Positions 47,286 to 58,231 of a stretch of DNA of 64,000 bases are shown one piece after another; positions within the stretch are counted from its first letter, which is position 1; the number at the start of each line of letters is the position of its first letter. Position numbers and translations under genes: made by a program. This stretch comes from Pseudomonas lalkuanensis (GTDB taxonomy: Bacteria > Pseudomonadota > Gammaproteobacteria > Pseudomonadales > Pseudomonadaceae), in the NCBI RefSeq assembly GCF_008807375.1, contig NZ_CP043311.1, forward strand, positions 2,088,001 to 2,152,000, read 5' to 3'. The notes beneath the pieces are model-generated. The model searched no databases. It saw only the letters and a program-made list of their open reading frames with translations, and was not told the DNA's origin.

Positions 47286-48572
47286 TTACTTGCGGCCTTC
47301 CAGCGCGACGAAATCGCGCTTCTCGTAACCGGTGTACAGCTGGCGCGGACGACCGATCTTGTACGGACCGGAGAGCATTTCCTTCCAGTGCGAGATCCAG
47401 CCCACGGTGCGCGCCAGCGCGAAGATCACGGTGAACATGCTGGTCGGAATGCCGATGGCCTTGAGGATGATGCCCGAGTAGAAGTCCACGTTCGGGTAGA
47501 GGTTGCGCTCCTTGAAGTAAGGATCGTTGCGCGCGATCTCTTCCAGTTTCATGGCCAGCTCGAGCTGCGGGTCGTTGATACCCAGCTCGGCCAGAACCTC
47601 GTCGCAGGTCTGCTTCATGACCTTGGCGCGCGGGTCGAAGTTCTTGTAGACGCGGTGGCCGAAGCCCATCAGCTTGAACGGATCGTTCTTGTCCTTGGCC
47701 TTGGCCACGAACTTCTCGATGTTCGATACGTCGCCGATCTCGTCCAGCATGGTCAGCACCGCTTCGTTGGCGCCGCCGTGTGCCGGGCCCCAGAGGGCCG
47801 CGATGCCGGCAGCGATACAGGCGAAGGGGTTGGCGCCGGAGGAGCCGGCCAGACGAACGGTGGAAGTAGAAGCGTTCTGCTCGTGGTCCGCATGCAGGAT
47901 GAAGATGCGGTCCATGGCCTTGGCCAGCACCGGGCTGATCGGTTTGATCTCGGCCGGGGTGTTGAACATCATGTGCAGGAAGTTTTCCGCGTAATTCAGG
48001 TCGTTACGCGGGTACATCATGGGCTGGCCCATGGAGTACTTGTAGGCCATTGCCGCGATGGTCGGCATCTTGGCGACCAGGCGCATCGCCGAAACTTCGC
48101 GGTGCTGCGGGTTATTGATGTCCAGGGAGTCGTGGTAGAAGGCGGAGAGGGCACCCACCACGCCGCACATGATCGCCATCGGGTGGGCGTCGCGGCGGAA
48201 GCCGTTGAAGAAGCTCTTCAACTGCTCGTGAACCATGGTGTGGTTCTTGATGGTGCCAACGAACTTGGCCTTCTCTTCAGCGTTCGGCAGTTCGCCGTTC
48301 AGCAGCAGGTAGCAGGTTTCCAGGTAGTCGGACTTCTCTGCCAGCTGCTCGATCGGATAGCCACGGTGCAGCAATACGCCCTTGTCGCCGTCGATGTAGG
48401 TGATCTTCGACTCGCAAGAGGCGGTCGACATAAAGCCAGGATCAAAGGTGAAGCAGCCCGTGGAGGTCAGGCCCCGCACATCGACTACATCGGGTCCCAT
48501 GGTTCCGGACAGAACGGGCAGCTCTACGGGGGCTGCGCCCTCGATGATCAACTGCGCTTTTTTGTCAGCCAT
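47286..48572 (-). CDS. gltA: Citrate synthase (type II)
   Basis: Condenses acetyl-CoA and oxaloacetate, first step of the TCA cycle. It has 428 residues, the hexameric gram-negative type. Catalytic regions are visible: [34 protein letters not shown] and, nearer the C-terminus, [16 protein letters not shown]. The N-terminus [19 protein letters not shown] is typical of Pseudomonas. It is transcribed divergently from sdhCDAB across a 362-base region holding clear promoters in both directions. Confidence 0.98.
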   Translation of the reverse strand: MADKKAQLIIEGAAPVELPVLSGTMGPDVVDVRGLTSTGCFTFDPGFMSTASCESKITYIDGDKGVLLHRGYPIEQLAEKSDYLETCYLLLNGELPNAEEKAKFVGTIKNHTMVHEQLKSFFNGFRRDAHPMAIMCGVVGALSAFYHDSLDINNPQHREVSAMRLVAKMPTIAAMAYKYSMGQPMMYPRNDLNYAENFLHMMFNTPAEIKPISPVLAKAMDRIFILHADHEQNASTSTVRLAGSSGANPFACIAAGIAALWGPAHGGANEAVLTMLDEIGDVSNIEKFVAKAKDKNDPFKLMGFGHRVYKNFDPRAKVMKQTCDEVLAELGINDPQLELAMKLEEIARNDPYFKERNLYPNVDFYSGIILKAIGIPTSMFTVIFALARTVGWISHWKEMLSGPYKIGRPRQLYTGYEKRDFVALEGRK

Positions 48573-48630
48573 AGCGGCCTCCTAGTTATGCTTGAAATCA
48601 TCAGACAGCCCCCCACGCAGGGCCCGGGAC

Positions 48631-48658
48631 ACTATAGAGCTATAAATTCGAATGTCAA
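48631..48658 (-). promoter_or_regulatory. gltA promoter
   Basis: On minus, perfect TTGACA (48658-48653), a 16-bp spacer and TATAGT (48636-48631), about 60 bases upstream of the gltA start. Confidence 0.75.
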
Positions 48659-48773
48659 TTTGAAGAAACCCATGTGGCAGTGGGGTTTGCGTGGGTTTTT
48701 CGGCGAAAAAAGAGGGGCTATTTACGCCTTTTATATAGGCAGCGCAATCCGCTTTTGGGGGCAGGAGTTCGCA

Positions 48774-48802
48774 TTGTCATTAGTCAGCTAACTGTCTATA
48801 CT
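48774..48802 (+). promoter_or_regulatory. sdhCDAB promoter
   Basis: TTGTCA at 48774-48779, a 17-bp spacer and TATACT at 48797-48802. Transcription from about 48809 gives a leader of about 125 bases before sdhC. Confidence 0.75.
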
Positions 48803-48934
48803 CAGCGCCCGATCGCCAGGGGCCCTGGGCCCATATTCTGGAGGTCGGCACTCCCTTTGGTGAGGGGTACCTGATCAGTGCACTTCCCGACAACTTGCCC
48901 TGTTTGTTAGGGGCCTCAGTGTGAAAAAAAAGCC

Positions 48935-49309
48935 GTGAATAGCCAACGACCTGTAAACCTAGATCTCAGGACCATCAAACTCCCCATCACTGCTTACACG
49001 TCCATCCTGCATCGTATCTCCGGCGTCATCCTCTTCTTCGGTATTGCCGTGCTGCTGTTCGCGCTCGACAAGTCGCTGAGCTCCGAGGAAGGCTTCGAGC
49101 AGGTAAAAGCGTGCCTGACCAGTCCGCTGGCCAAGCTGGTGATTTGGGGCCTCCTGTCCGCGCTGCTTTACCACCTGGTCGCCGGTGTGCGCCACCTGGT
49201 AATGGATGCGGGCGTCGGCGAAACGCTCGAGGGCGGTGCGCTGGGCTCGAAAATCGTCATCGTAGTTTCTGCGGTGCTGATCGTGCTGCTGGGGGTGTGG
49301 GTATGGTAA
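48935..49309 (+). CDS. sdhC: Succinate dehydrogenase cytochrome b556 subunit
   Basis: Membrane anchor of complex II, 124 residues with three helices. Conserved features are RPVNLDLRTIKLPITAYTSILHRISGV with the quinone-site Ser/Arg (SILHRISG) and the heme-ligand His in LLYHLVAGVRHLVMDAG. The start is GTG 48935 (first residues MNSQRPVNL); there is no strong ribosome site, only A-rich sequence. The last seven bases overlap sdhD. First gene of the sdhCDAB operon. Confidence 0.96.
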   Translation: MNSQRPVNLDLRTIKLPITAYTSILHRISGVILFFGIAVLLFALDKSLSSEEGFEQVKACLTSPLAKLVIWGLLSALLYHLVAGVRHLVMDAGVGETLEGGALGSKIVIVVSAVLIVLLGVWVW

Positions 49310-49671
49310 CCAACGTCACGAACTTCTCGCGTTCGGGCCTATATGACTGGATGGCTCAGCGTGTTTCTGCGGTCGTTCTCGCGGCTTATTTCCTCTTCCT
49401 GCTGGGCTACCTGCTGTTCAATCCGGGTCTGACCTATGCCGACTGGCACGGTCTGTTCTCCCACACCGCAATGCGCATCTTCAGCCTGCTGGCCCTGGTC
49501 GCCCTGAGCGTTCACGCCTGGGTTGGCATGTGGACCATCTCCACCGACTACCTGACGCCCATGGCGCTGGGCAAGGCGGCGACTGTCGTGCGTTTCCTGT
49601 TCCAGGCGGTATGCGGCATGGCAATGTTCGCGTTCTTCGTCTGGGGCGTGCAGATTCTCTGGGGTGTGTGA
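49303..49671 (+). CDS. sdhD: Succinate dehydrogenase membrane anchor subunit
   Basis: Second membrane anchor of complex II, 122 residues, three helices. The pattern is SRSGLYDWMAQRVSAVVLA at the start, then ALVALSVHAWVGMWTISTDYL with the heme-ligand His (SVHAWVG) and the quinone-associated Asp-Tyr. ATG 49303 overlaps the sdhC stop by seven bases; the longer open frame from 49111 lies antisense-in-phase within sdhC and is not the start. Followed by sdhA after three bases. Confidence 0.96.
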   Translation: MVTNVTNFSRSGLYDWMAQRVSAVVLAAYFLFLLGYLLFNPGLTYADWHGLFSHTAMRIFSLLALVALSVHAWVGMWTISTDYLTPMALGKAATVVRFLFQAVCGMAMFAFFVWGVQILWGV

Positions 49672-49674
49672 TCC

Positions 49675-51447
49675 ATGGCTAGCATTCGTACTCTTTCCTT
49701 CGACGCCATCATCGTAGGTGGTGGCGGCGCCGGCATGCGCGCTGCGCTGCAACTGGCCCAGGGTGGCCACAAGACCGCTGTGGTGACCAAGGTCTTCCCG
49801 ACCCGCTCCCACACCGTATCCGCCCAGGGCGGCATCACCTGTGCCATCGCTTCGGCCGACCCGAACGACGATTGGCGCTGGCACATGTACGACACCGTCA
49901 AGGGCTCCGACTACATCGGTGACCAGGACGCCATCGAATACATGTGCTCCGTAGGTCCGGAAGCCGTGTTCGAACTGGAACACATGGGCCTGCCGTTCTC
50001 CCGTACCGAACAGGGGCGTATCTACCAGCGTCCGTTCGGTGGTCAGTCCAAGGACTTCGGCAAGGGTGGTCAGGCTGCCCGTACCTGCGCCGCTGCCGAC
50101 CGTACCGGTCACGCACTGCTGCACACCCTGTACCAGGCCAACCTGAAGAACGGCACCTCGTTCCTCAACGAGTGGTACGCCGTTGACCTGGTGAAGAACC
50201 AGGACGGCGCCGTGGTCGGCATCATCGCCATCTGCATCGAGACCGGCGAAACCGTATACATCCGTTCCAAAGCCGTGGTTCTGGCCACCGGCGGTGCTGG
50301 TCGTATCTACGCCTCCACCACCAACGCCCTGATCAACACCGGTGACGGCGTGGGCATGGCCCTGCGTGCTGGTGTGCCGGTGCAGGACATCGAAATGTGG
50401 CAGTTCCACCCGACCGGTATCGCCGGCGCTGGTGTACTGGTCACCGAAGGCTGCCGTGGTGAAGGTGGTTACCTGATCAACGCCCATGGCGAGCGCTTCA
50501 TGGAGCGTTACGCTCCGAACGCCAAGGACCTGGCCGGCCGCGACGTGGTCGCCCGTTCCATGGTCAAGGAAGTGATCGCCGGCAACGGTGTGGGCCCGAA
50601 CAAGGACCACGTACTGCTGAAGCTCGACCACCTCGGCGAGGAAGTCCTGCACAGCCGCCTGCCTGGCATCTGCGAACTGTCCAAAACTTTCGCGCACGTC
50701 GACCCGGTCGTCGCTCCGATCCCGGTTATCCCGACCTGCCACTACATGATGGGCGGCGTTGCCACCAACATTCATGGTCAGGCCATCACCCAGGACGCCA
50801 ACGGTAACGACACCATTGTCGAAGGCCTGTTCGCCGTGGGCGAAGTGGCTTGCGTATCGGTTCATGGCGCCAACCGCCTGGGCGGCAACTCGCTGCTCGA
50901 CCTGGTGGTATTCGGCCGTGCCGCCGGTCTGCACCTGGAGAAGGCGCTCAAGGAAGGTATCGAGGCGCGCGGCGCCAGCGAGACCGACATCGAGCAGTCC
51001 CTCAAGCGTCTGTCCGGTGTCAACGAGCGCACCAGCGGCGAAGAAGTCGCTCCGTTGAAGCGCGAGCTGCAACAGTGCATGCAGAACTACTTCGGCGTAT
51101 TCCGTACTGGCGAATACATGCAGAAGGGTATCGCTCAGCTGGCCGAGCTGCGTGAGCGCATCGCCAACGTGAAGATCAACGACAAGTCCCAGGCTTTCAA
51201 CACCGCGCGTATCGAAGCGCTGGAGCTGCAGAACCTGCTGGAAGTCGCTGAAGCCACCGCCATCGCCGCCGAAGTGCGCAAAGAGTCCCGTGGTGCTCAC
51301 GCCCGTGAAGACTTCGAAGACCGCGACGACGAGAACTGGCTGTGCCACACCCTGTACTTCCCGGGTGAGAAGCGCGTTGCCAAGCGCGCTGTCAACTTCG
51401 CGCCGAAGACTGTTCCGGCGTTCGAACCCAAAGTACGTACTTATTAA
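49675..51447 (+). CDS. sdhA: Succinate dehydrogenase flavoprotein subunit
   Basis: Catalytic subunit of complex II that oxidises succinate to fumarate. It has 590 residues. The FAD motif is [17 protein letters not shown], and covalent FAD attaches to His46 in [11 protein letters not shown]. Substrate-binding motifs are [23 protein letters not shown] and [13 protein letters not shown], with the catalytic Arg region of the C-terminal part present. A ribosome site is weak (GTGTGATCC), consistent with coupling to sdhD. Codon usage is biased to C-ending codons, as expected for a highly expressed gene. Confidence 0.98.
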   Translation: MASIRTLSFDAIIVGGGGAGMRAALQLAQGGHKTAVVTKVFPTRSHTVSAQGGITCAIASADPNDDWRWHMYDTVKGSDYIGDQDAIEYMCSVGPEAVFELEHMGLPFSRTEQGRIYQRPFGGQSKDFGKGGQAARTCAAADRTGHALLHTLYQANLKNGTSFLNEWYAVDLVKNQDGAVVGIIAICIETGETVYIRSKAVVLATGGAGRIYASTTNALINTGDGVGMALRAGVPVQDIEMWQFHPTGIAGAGVLVTEGCRGEGGYLINAHGERFMERYAPNAKDLAGRDVVARSMVKEVIAGNGVGPNKDHVLLKLDHLGEEVLHSRLPGICELSKTFAHVDPVVAPIPVIPTCHYMMGGVATNIHGQAITQDANGNDTIVEGLFAVGEVACVSVHGANRLGGNSLLDLVVFGRAAGLHLEKALKEGIEARGASETDIEQSLKRLSGVNERTSGEEVAPLKRELQQCMQNYFGVFRTGEYMQKGIAQLAELRERIANVKINDKSQAFNTARIEALELQNLLEVAEATAIAAEVRKESRGAHAREDFEDRDDENWLCHTLYFPGEKRVAKRAVNFAPKTVPAFEPKVRTY

Positions 51448-51458
51448 GGGTGGCCGAG

Positions 51459-52175
51459 ATGTCCAAGACTCTTACTGTCAGCGTCTATCGCTACAACCCG
51501 GAGAGCGACAGCGCTCCGACCATGCAGGACTTCCAGATCGACACCGACGGCAAGGACGTGATGGTCCTCGACGTACTGGCGCTGATCAAGGAACAGGACG
51601 AAGGTTTCTCTTACCGTCGCTCCTGCCGTGAAGGCGTCTGCGGTTCCGACGGCATGAACATCAACGGCAAGAATGGCCTGGCGTGCATCACTCCGCTGTC
51701 GGCCGCTGGCCTGAAGGGCGGCAAGCTGGTGATTCGTCCGCTGCCGGGTCTGCCGGTCATCCGTGACCTGGTCGTCGATATGAGCATCTTCTACAAGCAG
51801 TACGAGAAGGTGAAACCCTTCCTGCAGAACGATACTCCGGCTCCGGCCATCGAGCGTCTGCAGTCCCCGGAAGATCGCGAGAAGCTGGACGGTCTGTACG
51901 AGTGCATCCTGTGCGCTTGCTGCTCGACTTCCTGCCCGTCCTTCTGGTGGAACCCGGACAAGTTCCTCGGTCCCGCTGCGCTGCTGCAGGCCTATCGTTT
52001 CCTGGCCGATAGCCGTGACAACAAGACCGAAGAGCGACTGGCTGCGCTGGACGATCCGTTCAGCGTGTTCCGTTGCCGCGGCATCATGAACTGCGTGAAC
52101 GTTTGCCCGAAGGGTCTGAACCCCACCAAGGCAATCGGCCACGTACGTAACATGCTGCTGCAAAGCGGTACCTGA
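51459..52175 (+). CDS. sdhB: Succinate dehydrogenase iron-sulfur subunit
   Basis: Electron-transfer subunit of complex II, 238 residues. Cysteine groups for the three centres are intact: SCREGVCGSDGMNINGKNG then LAC for [2Fe-2S], CILCACCSTSCPSFWW for [4Fe-4S], and RCRGIMNCVNVCPKGLNP for the [3Fe-4S] and remaining ligands. ATG 51459 has AAGGGTGG upstream; GTG 51450 would add three residues. It ends the sdh operon but sucA follows in the same direction after 245 bases with no clear terminator. Confidence 0.97.
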   Translation: MSKTLTVSVYRYNPESDSAPTMQDFQIDTDGKDVMVLDVLALIKEQDEGFSYRRSCREGVCGSDGMNINGKNGLACITPLSAAGLKGGKLVIRPLPGLPVIRDLVVDMSIFYKQYEKVKPFLQNDTPAPAIERLQSPEDREKLDGLYECILCACCSTSCPSFWWNPDKFLGPAALLQAYRFLADSRDNKTEERLAALDDPFSVFRCRGIMNCVNVCPKGLNPTKAIGHVRNMLLQSGT

Positions 52176-52198
52176 TTCGATTGCTGTACGCGTAACAC

Positions 52199-52227
52199 CT
52201 GCGGTACCGGCCTGGTCGGTACCGCAG
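52199..52227 (+). other. Perfect stem-loop between sdhB and sucA
   Basis: CTGCGGTACCG / CGGTACCGCAG, an 11-bp perfect stem with a seven-base loop, 23 bases after the sdhB stop. It is followed by TAAAACC, not a T-tract, so mRNA processing or partial attenuation is more likely than full termination. Confidence 0.6.
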
Positions 52228-52420
52228 TAAAACCAGGAACGCAGCTCACAAAGCCGTGTCCCTTATTTGAAAAATATATAGATGACCAGCAGGGGCAACC
52301 GGGCTGGTGCCCGGACTATCTGCGGGATCCTTGGTGGCTTTACCGAAGTCGCTGTGCCAGGACTTCTTAGCCCTAGTGGTGTCCATGCCGATGGTGTCCC
52401 CTTATCGAGGGTGACAAAGC

Positions 52421-55252
52421 ATGCAAGAAAGCGAAATGCAGCGCATGTGGAACAGTGCCCACCTATCCGGTGGTAACGCTGCATATGTGGAAGAGCTCTA
52501 TGAGCTTTACCTGCACGATCCCAACGCTGTGCCCGAAGAGTGGCGCACTTACTTCCAGAAGCTGCCGACCGACGGCAATCTTGCCACCGACGTTTCGCAC
52601 TCCACCATCCGGGATCATTTCGTCCTGCTCGCCAAGAATCAGCGCCGCGCCCAACCGGTGTCCGCTGGTGCAGTGAGCTCTGAGCACGAGAAGAAGCAGG
52701 TTGAAGTCCTGCGTCTGATCCAGGCATTCCGCATGCGCGGCCACCAGGCTTCCAAGCTCGACCCGCTTGGTCTGTGGCAGCGTCCGGCTCCGGCTGACCT
52801 GTCGATCCGCCATTACGGGCTGACTGACGCCGACCTCGATACCACCTTCCGCACTGGTGAGCTCTACATCGGCAAAGAAGAGGCTACTCTGCGCGAGATT
52901 CAGCAGACCCTCAACGAGACGTATTGCCGCACCATCGGTGCCGAGTTCACCCACATCGTCGATTCCGAGCAGCGCAAGTGGTTCCAGCAGCGCCTGGAAA
53001 GCGTGCGCGGCCGTCCCGCGTTCTCGCCGGAAGTCCAGAGCCACCTGCTGGAGCGCCTGACCGCTGCCGAGGGCCTGGAAAAGTACCTGGGCACCAAGTA
53101 CCCGGGCACCAAGCGTTTCGGCCTTGAAGGCGGCGAGAGCCTGATTCCGCTGCTGGACGAGATCATCCAGCGCTCCGGCTCCTATGGCCTGAAGGAAATC
53201 GTCATTGGCATGGCCCACCGCGGCCGCCTGAACGTCCTGGTCAACACCTTCGGCAAGAACCCGCGCGACCTGTTCGACGAGTTCGAAGGCAAGAAGACCG
53301 AAGGCCTGTCGTCCGGTGACGTGAAGTACCACCAGGGCTTCTCCTCCAACGTCATGACCCCCGGTGGCGAAGTTCACCTGGCCCTGGCGTTCAACCCGTC
53401 CCACCTGGAAATCGTTTCCCCGGTGGTCGAAGGTTCCGTGCGTGCCCGCCAGGACCGTCGCCAGGACAAGACCGGCGACAAGGTACTGCCGATCTCCATC
53501 CACGGTGACGCAGCCTTCGCCGGTCAGGGCGTGGTGATGGAAACCTTCCAGATGTCGCAGACCCGTGGCTACAAGACGGGCGGCACCATTCACATCGTGA
53601 TCAACAACCAGGTGGGTTTCACCACCAGCCGTCCGGAAGACTCGCGTTCCACCGAGTACTGCACCGACGTCGCCAAGATGATCCAGGCGCCGATCCTGCA
53701 CGTGAACGGCGACGATCCGGAAGCCGTGCTGTTCGTCACCCAACTGGCTGTCGACTACCGCATGCAGTTCAAGCGTGACGTGGTCATCGACCTGGTCTGC
53801 TACCGCCGTCGTGGTCACAACGAAGCTGACGAGCCGAACGGCACCCAGCCGCTGATGTACCAGCAGATCGCCAAGCAGCGCACCACCCGTGAGCTGTACG
53901 CCGATGCCCTGAGCGCCGCCAGCGTGCTCGACGTTGCCGGCATCCAGGCCAAGGTGGACGAGTACCGTACCGCCCTGGACAACGGCCAGCACGTGGTCAA
54001 GAGCCTGGTGAAGGAGCCCAACAAGGAGCTCTTCGTCGACTGGCGCCCCTACCTGGGTCACGCCTGGACCGCTCGTCACGATACTCGCTTCGATCTGAAG
54101 ACCCTGCAGGAGCTCTCCACCAAGCTGCTGGAAATCCCGGAAGGCTTCGTGGTCCAGCGTCAGGTCGCCAAGATCCTCGAAGACCGTCAGAAGATGGGCG
54201 CCGGGGCGATGCCGATCAACTGGGGCTTCGCCGAGACCATGGCCTACGCCACCCTGCTGTTCGAAGGCCACCCGGTGCGTATCACCGGCCAGGACGTGGG
54301 TCGCGGCACCTTCTCGCACCGTCATGCGGCGCTGCACAGCCAGAAGGACGCCAGCACCTACCTGCCGCTGCAGCATCTGTTCGCCGACCAGCCGAAGTTC
54401 GATCTGTACGACTCCTACCTCTCGGAAGAGGCCGTGCTGGCGTTCGAATACGGCTACTCCACCACCACGCCTAACGCGCTGGTGATCTGGGAAGCCCAGT
54501 TCGGTGACTTCGCCAACGGCGCCCAGGTAGTGGTCGACCAGTTCATCACCAGCGGCGAGCACAAGTGGGGCCGTCTGTGCGGCCTGACCATGCTGCTGCC
54601 CCACGGCTACGAAGGCCAGGGTCCGGAGCACTCCTCCGCGCGCCTGGAGCGTTACCTGCAGCTGTGCGCCGAGCACAACATTCAGGTCTGCGTGCCGACC
54701 ACTCCGGCCCAGGTCTACCACATGCTCCGTCGCCAGGTGATCCGTCCGCTGCGCAAGCCGCTGGTGGCCCTGACTCCGAAGTCCCTGCTGCGTCACAAAC
54801 TGGCTATCTCGACCCTGGAAGATCTGGCCGAAGGCTCCTTCCAGACCGTCATCGACGAGATCGACGCGATCGATCCGAAGAAGGTGGATCGCCTTATCCT
54901 GTGCAGTGGCAAGGTGTACTACGACCTGCTGGAGAAACGCCGTGCCGAAGGCCGCGAAGATATCGCCATCGTGCGTATCGAGCAGCTGTATCCGTTCCCC
55001 GAGGACGAACTGGCTGAGATTCTGGCTCCGTACAAGAACCTCAAGCACATCGTCTGGTGCCAGGAAGAGCCGATGAACCAGGGCGCCTGGTACTGCAGCC
55101 AGCACCACATGCGTCGTGTCGCGACAGCCCACAAGAAGGGCCTGTTCCTCGAGTACGCCGGTCGTGAAGGTTCTGCAGCCCCGGCTTGCGGCTACGCCTC
55201 CATGCACGCTGAGCAGCAGGAAAAACTGCTGCAAGATGCCTTTACTGTTTAA
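52421..55252 (+). CDS. sucA: 2-oxoglutarate dehydrogenase E1 component
   Basis: Thiamine-diphosphate decarboxylase of the 2-oxoglutarate dehydrogenase complex. It has 943 residues, the usual length. N-terminal WNSAHLSGGNAAYVEELYEL binds the E2 core. Other motifs: GMAHRGRLNVLVNTFGK, SIHGDAAFAGQGVVMETF, HIVINNQVGFTTS (ThDP binding), YRRRGHNEADEP and GQDVGRGTFSHRHA. ATG 52421 follows GAGGGTG; a second ATG at 52436 is possible but removes conserved residues. It begins the sucAB-lpd-sucCD set. Confidence 0.97.
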   Translation: MQESEMQRMWNSAHLSGGNAAYVEELYELYLHDPNAVPEEWRTYFQKLPTDGNLATDVSHSTIRDHFVLLAKNQRRAQPVSAGAVSSEHEKKQVEVLRLIQAFRMRGHQASKLDPLGLWQRPAPADLSIRHYGLTDADLDTTFRTGELYIGKEEATLREIQQTLNETYCRTIGAEFTHIVDSEQRKWFQQRLESVRGRPAFSPEVQSHLLERLTAAEGLEKYLGTKYPGTKRFGLEGGESLIPLLDEIIQRSGSYGLKEIVIGMAHRGRLNVLVNTFGKNPRDLFDEFEGKKTEGLSSGDVKYHQGFSSNVMTPGGEVHLALAFNPSHLEIVSPVVEGSVRARQDRRQDKTGDKVLPISIHGDAAFAGQGVVMETFQMSQTRGYKTGGTIHIVINNQVGFTTSRPEDSRSTEYCTDVAKMIQAPILHVNGDDPEAVLFVTQLAVDYRMQFKRDVVIDLVCYRRRGHNEADEPNGTQPLMYQQIAKQRTTRELYADALSAASVLDVAGIQAKVDEYRTALDNGQHVVKSLVKEPNKELFVDWRPYLGHAWTARHDTRFDLKTLQELSTKLLEIPEGFVVQRQVAKILEDRQKMGAGAMPINWGFAETMAYATLLFEGHPVRITGQDVGRGTFSHRHAALHSQKDASTYLPLQHLFADQPKFDLYDSYLSEEAVLAFEYGYSTTTPNALVIWEAQFGDFANGAQVVVDQFITSGEHKWGRLCGLTMLLPHGYEGQGPEHSSARLERYLQLCAEHNIQVCVPTTPAQVYHMLRRQVIRPLRKPLVALTPKSLLRHKLAISTLEDLAEGSFQTVIDEIDAIDPKKVDRLILCSGKVYYDLLEKRRAEGREDIAIVRIEQLYPFPEDELAEILAPYKNLKHIVWCQEEPMNQGAWYCSQHHMRRVATAHKKGLFLEYAGREGSAAPACGYASMHAEQQEKLLQDAFTV

Positions 55253-55296
55253 CGCCTTCGCGCTGAAGAAACCGAATTAGATAGGAACCCTGAACA

Positions 55297-56526
55297 ATGG
55301 CTATCGAGATCAAAGCCCCCACTTTCCCGGAATCGGTTGCCGACGGCACCGTGGCTACCTGGCACAAGAAGCCGGGCGATGCGGTCAAGCGCGACGAGCT
55401 GATCGTCGACATCGAAACTGACAAAGTGGTCATGGAAGTCCTGGCGGAAGCCGACGGCGTCCTGGCTGAAGTCGTCAAGAACGAAGGCGACACCGTTCTC
55501 AGCGGCGAACTGCTGGGCAAGCTTAACGCTGGCGCCGCGGCTGCTGCTCCTGCCGCTGCTGCCCCGGCTGCCGCTCCGGCCCAGGCCGCTGCTCCGGCCG
55601 CCGCGGGGGCCGACGACGCCATCCTCTCTCCGGCTGCCCGCAAGCTGGCCGAAGAGAATGGCATCGACCCGAACAGCATTGCCGGCACCGGCAAGGGCGG
55701 TCGCGTGACCAAGGAAGACGTGGTTGCCGCCGTTGAAGCCAAGAAGAACGCCCCGGCCGCCGCACCGGCCGCTGCCAAGCCGGCTGCCCCGGCTGGCGAG
55801 GCTCCGATCTTCGCTGCCGGCGATCGCATCGAGAAGCGCGTACCGATGACCCGCCTGCGTGCCAAGGTCGCCGAGCGTCTGGTCGAAGCCCAGTCCACCA
55901 TGGCCATGCTGACTACCTACAACGAAGTCAACATGAAGCCGGTCATGGACCTGCGCGCCAAGTACAAGGACCTGTTCGAGAAGAAGCACAACGGCGTTCG
56001 CCTGGGCTTCATGTCCTTCTTCGTGAAGGCCGCCACCGAAGCCCTGAAGCGCTTCCCGGGTGTTAACGCTTCCATCGACGGCAGCGACATCGTCTACCAC
56101 GGCTACCAGGACATCGGCGTTGCCGTGTCCAGCGACCGCGGTCTGGTGGTTCCGGTACTGCGTAACGCCGAGTTCATGAGCCTGGCCGAAATCGAAGGCG
56201 GCATCGCCAACTTCGGCAAGAAGGCCAAAGAAGGCAAGCTGACCATCGAAGAGATGACTGGTGGTACCTTCACCATCTCCAACGGTGGTGTGTTCGGCTC
56301 GCTGCTCTCCAGCCCGATCGTCAACCCGCCGCAGACCGCCATCCTCGGTATGCACAAGATCCAGGAGCGCCCGATGGCCGTTAATGGCCAGGTCGTGATC
56401 CTGCCGATGATGTACCTGGCGCTGTCCTACGACCACCGCCTGATCGATGGCAAGGAGGCCGTAAGCTTCCTGGTGACCATCAAGGACCTGCTGGAAGACC
56501 CGGCTCGTCTGCTGCTCGACGTCTGA
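55297..56526 (+). CDS. sucB: 2-oxoglutarate dehydrogenase E2, dihydrolipoyl succinyltransferase
   Basis: Core of the 2-oxoglutarate dehydrogenase complex. It has 409 residues: an N-terminal lipoyl domain with the modified Lys in [12 protein letters not shown]; an Ala/Pro-rich linker; the E3-binding domain [19 protein letters not shown]; a second Ala/Pro linker; and the catalytic domain with [19 protein letters not shown] and active His in [12 protein letters not shown]. The flexible linkers cause low-complexity GC-rich DNA near 55530-55615 and 55745-55800. AGGAA precedes ATG 55297. Confidence 0.97.
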   Translation: MAIEIKAPTFPESVADGTVATWHKKPGDAVKRDELIVDIETDKVVMEVLAEADGVLAEVVKNEGDTVLSGELLGKLNAGAAAAAPAAAAPAAAPAQAAAPAAAGADDAILSPAARKLAEENGIDPNSIAGTGKGGRVTKEDVVAAVEAKKNAPAAAPAAAKPAAPAGEAPIFAAGDRIEKRVPMTRLRAKVAERLVEAQSTMAMLTTYNEVNMKPVMDLRAKYKDLFEKKHNGVRLGFMSFFVKAATEALKRFPGVNASIDGSDIVYHGYQDIGVAVSSDRGLVVPVLRNAEFMSLAEIEGGIANFGKKAKEGKLTIEEMTGGTFTISNGGVFGSLLSSPIVNPPQTAILGMHKIQERPMAVNGQVVILPMMYLALSYDHRLIDGKEAVSFLVTIKDLLEDPARLLLDV

Positions 56527-56546
56527 TCGGCAGTCTCTCTTAACGG

Positions 56547-56567
56547 CGGCCCCCCTTGCAGGGGCCG
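56547..56567 (+). other. Stem-loop between sucB and lpd
   Basis: CGGCCCC / GGGGCCG, seven-bp perfect stem with a seven-base loop, followed by TCCGGTTTC. It may be a weak terminator or processing site. Confidence 0.45.
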
Positions 56568-56592
56568 TCCGGTTTCATACGAGAAGGAATGA

Positions 56593-58032
<1,440 letters not shown>

Positions 58033-58040
58033 GCAACACC

Positions 58041-58101
58041 CCCTGCACAGATCGCGCGTGGCCTGTGCAGGGTCCGGAACCACGGCGGGTAGCCCGTCGT
58101 G
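58041..58101 (+). other. Tandem stem-loops in the lpd–sucC gap
   Basis: First, CCCTGCACAG / CTGTGCAGGG (58041-58050 with 58063-58072), ten-bp perfect. Second, CACGGCGGG / CCCGTCGTG (58081-58089 with 58093-58101), nine-bp with one wobble. Neither has a T-tract. The 199-base gap contains no other clear signal or gene. Confidence 0.55.
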
Positions 58102-58231
58102 AGTCCTGGCCAGACGGCAGGGGCTCACCGCGGAACGCCCGCCGGACTGCCTTCATAAGCAGTCACAGGTGGCGCGGCACCACGAATGCAGCGCCGAATG
58201 CGCAATACCTAAACGAAGACGGTAGACAAGC

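Larger units (their letters stand above)
48573..48934. promoter_or_regulatory. gltA–sdhC divergent intergenic region
   Basis: A 362-base gap without a gene. It holds one promoter in each direction (listed separately), an AT-rich stretch near 48700-48745, and a GC inverted repeat CCAGGGGCCCTGG at 48818-48830. No open frame with a ribosome site is seen. Confidence 0.8.

Noticed and set aside
52463..55234. A 923-codon open frame antisense to sucA
   Set aside because: It mirrors the C-ending codon bias of sucA, has no domain, ribosome site or homology pattern, and lies fully within a certain gene. The same applies to long antisense frames over mfd (15964-18204), topA (4123-6204) and nqrDEF (25528-27459).
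55530..55800. Low-complexity Ala/Pro repeats as a mobile or tandem-repeat element
   Set aside because: They are the two flexible linkers of SucB around the E3-binding domain.
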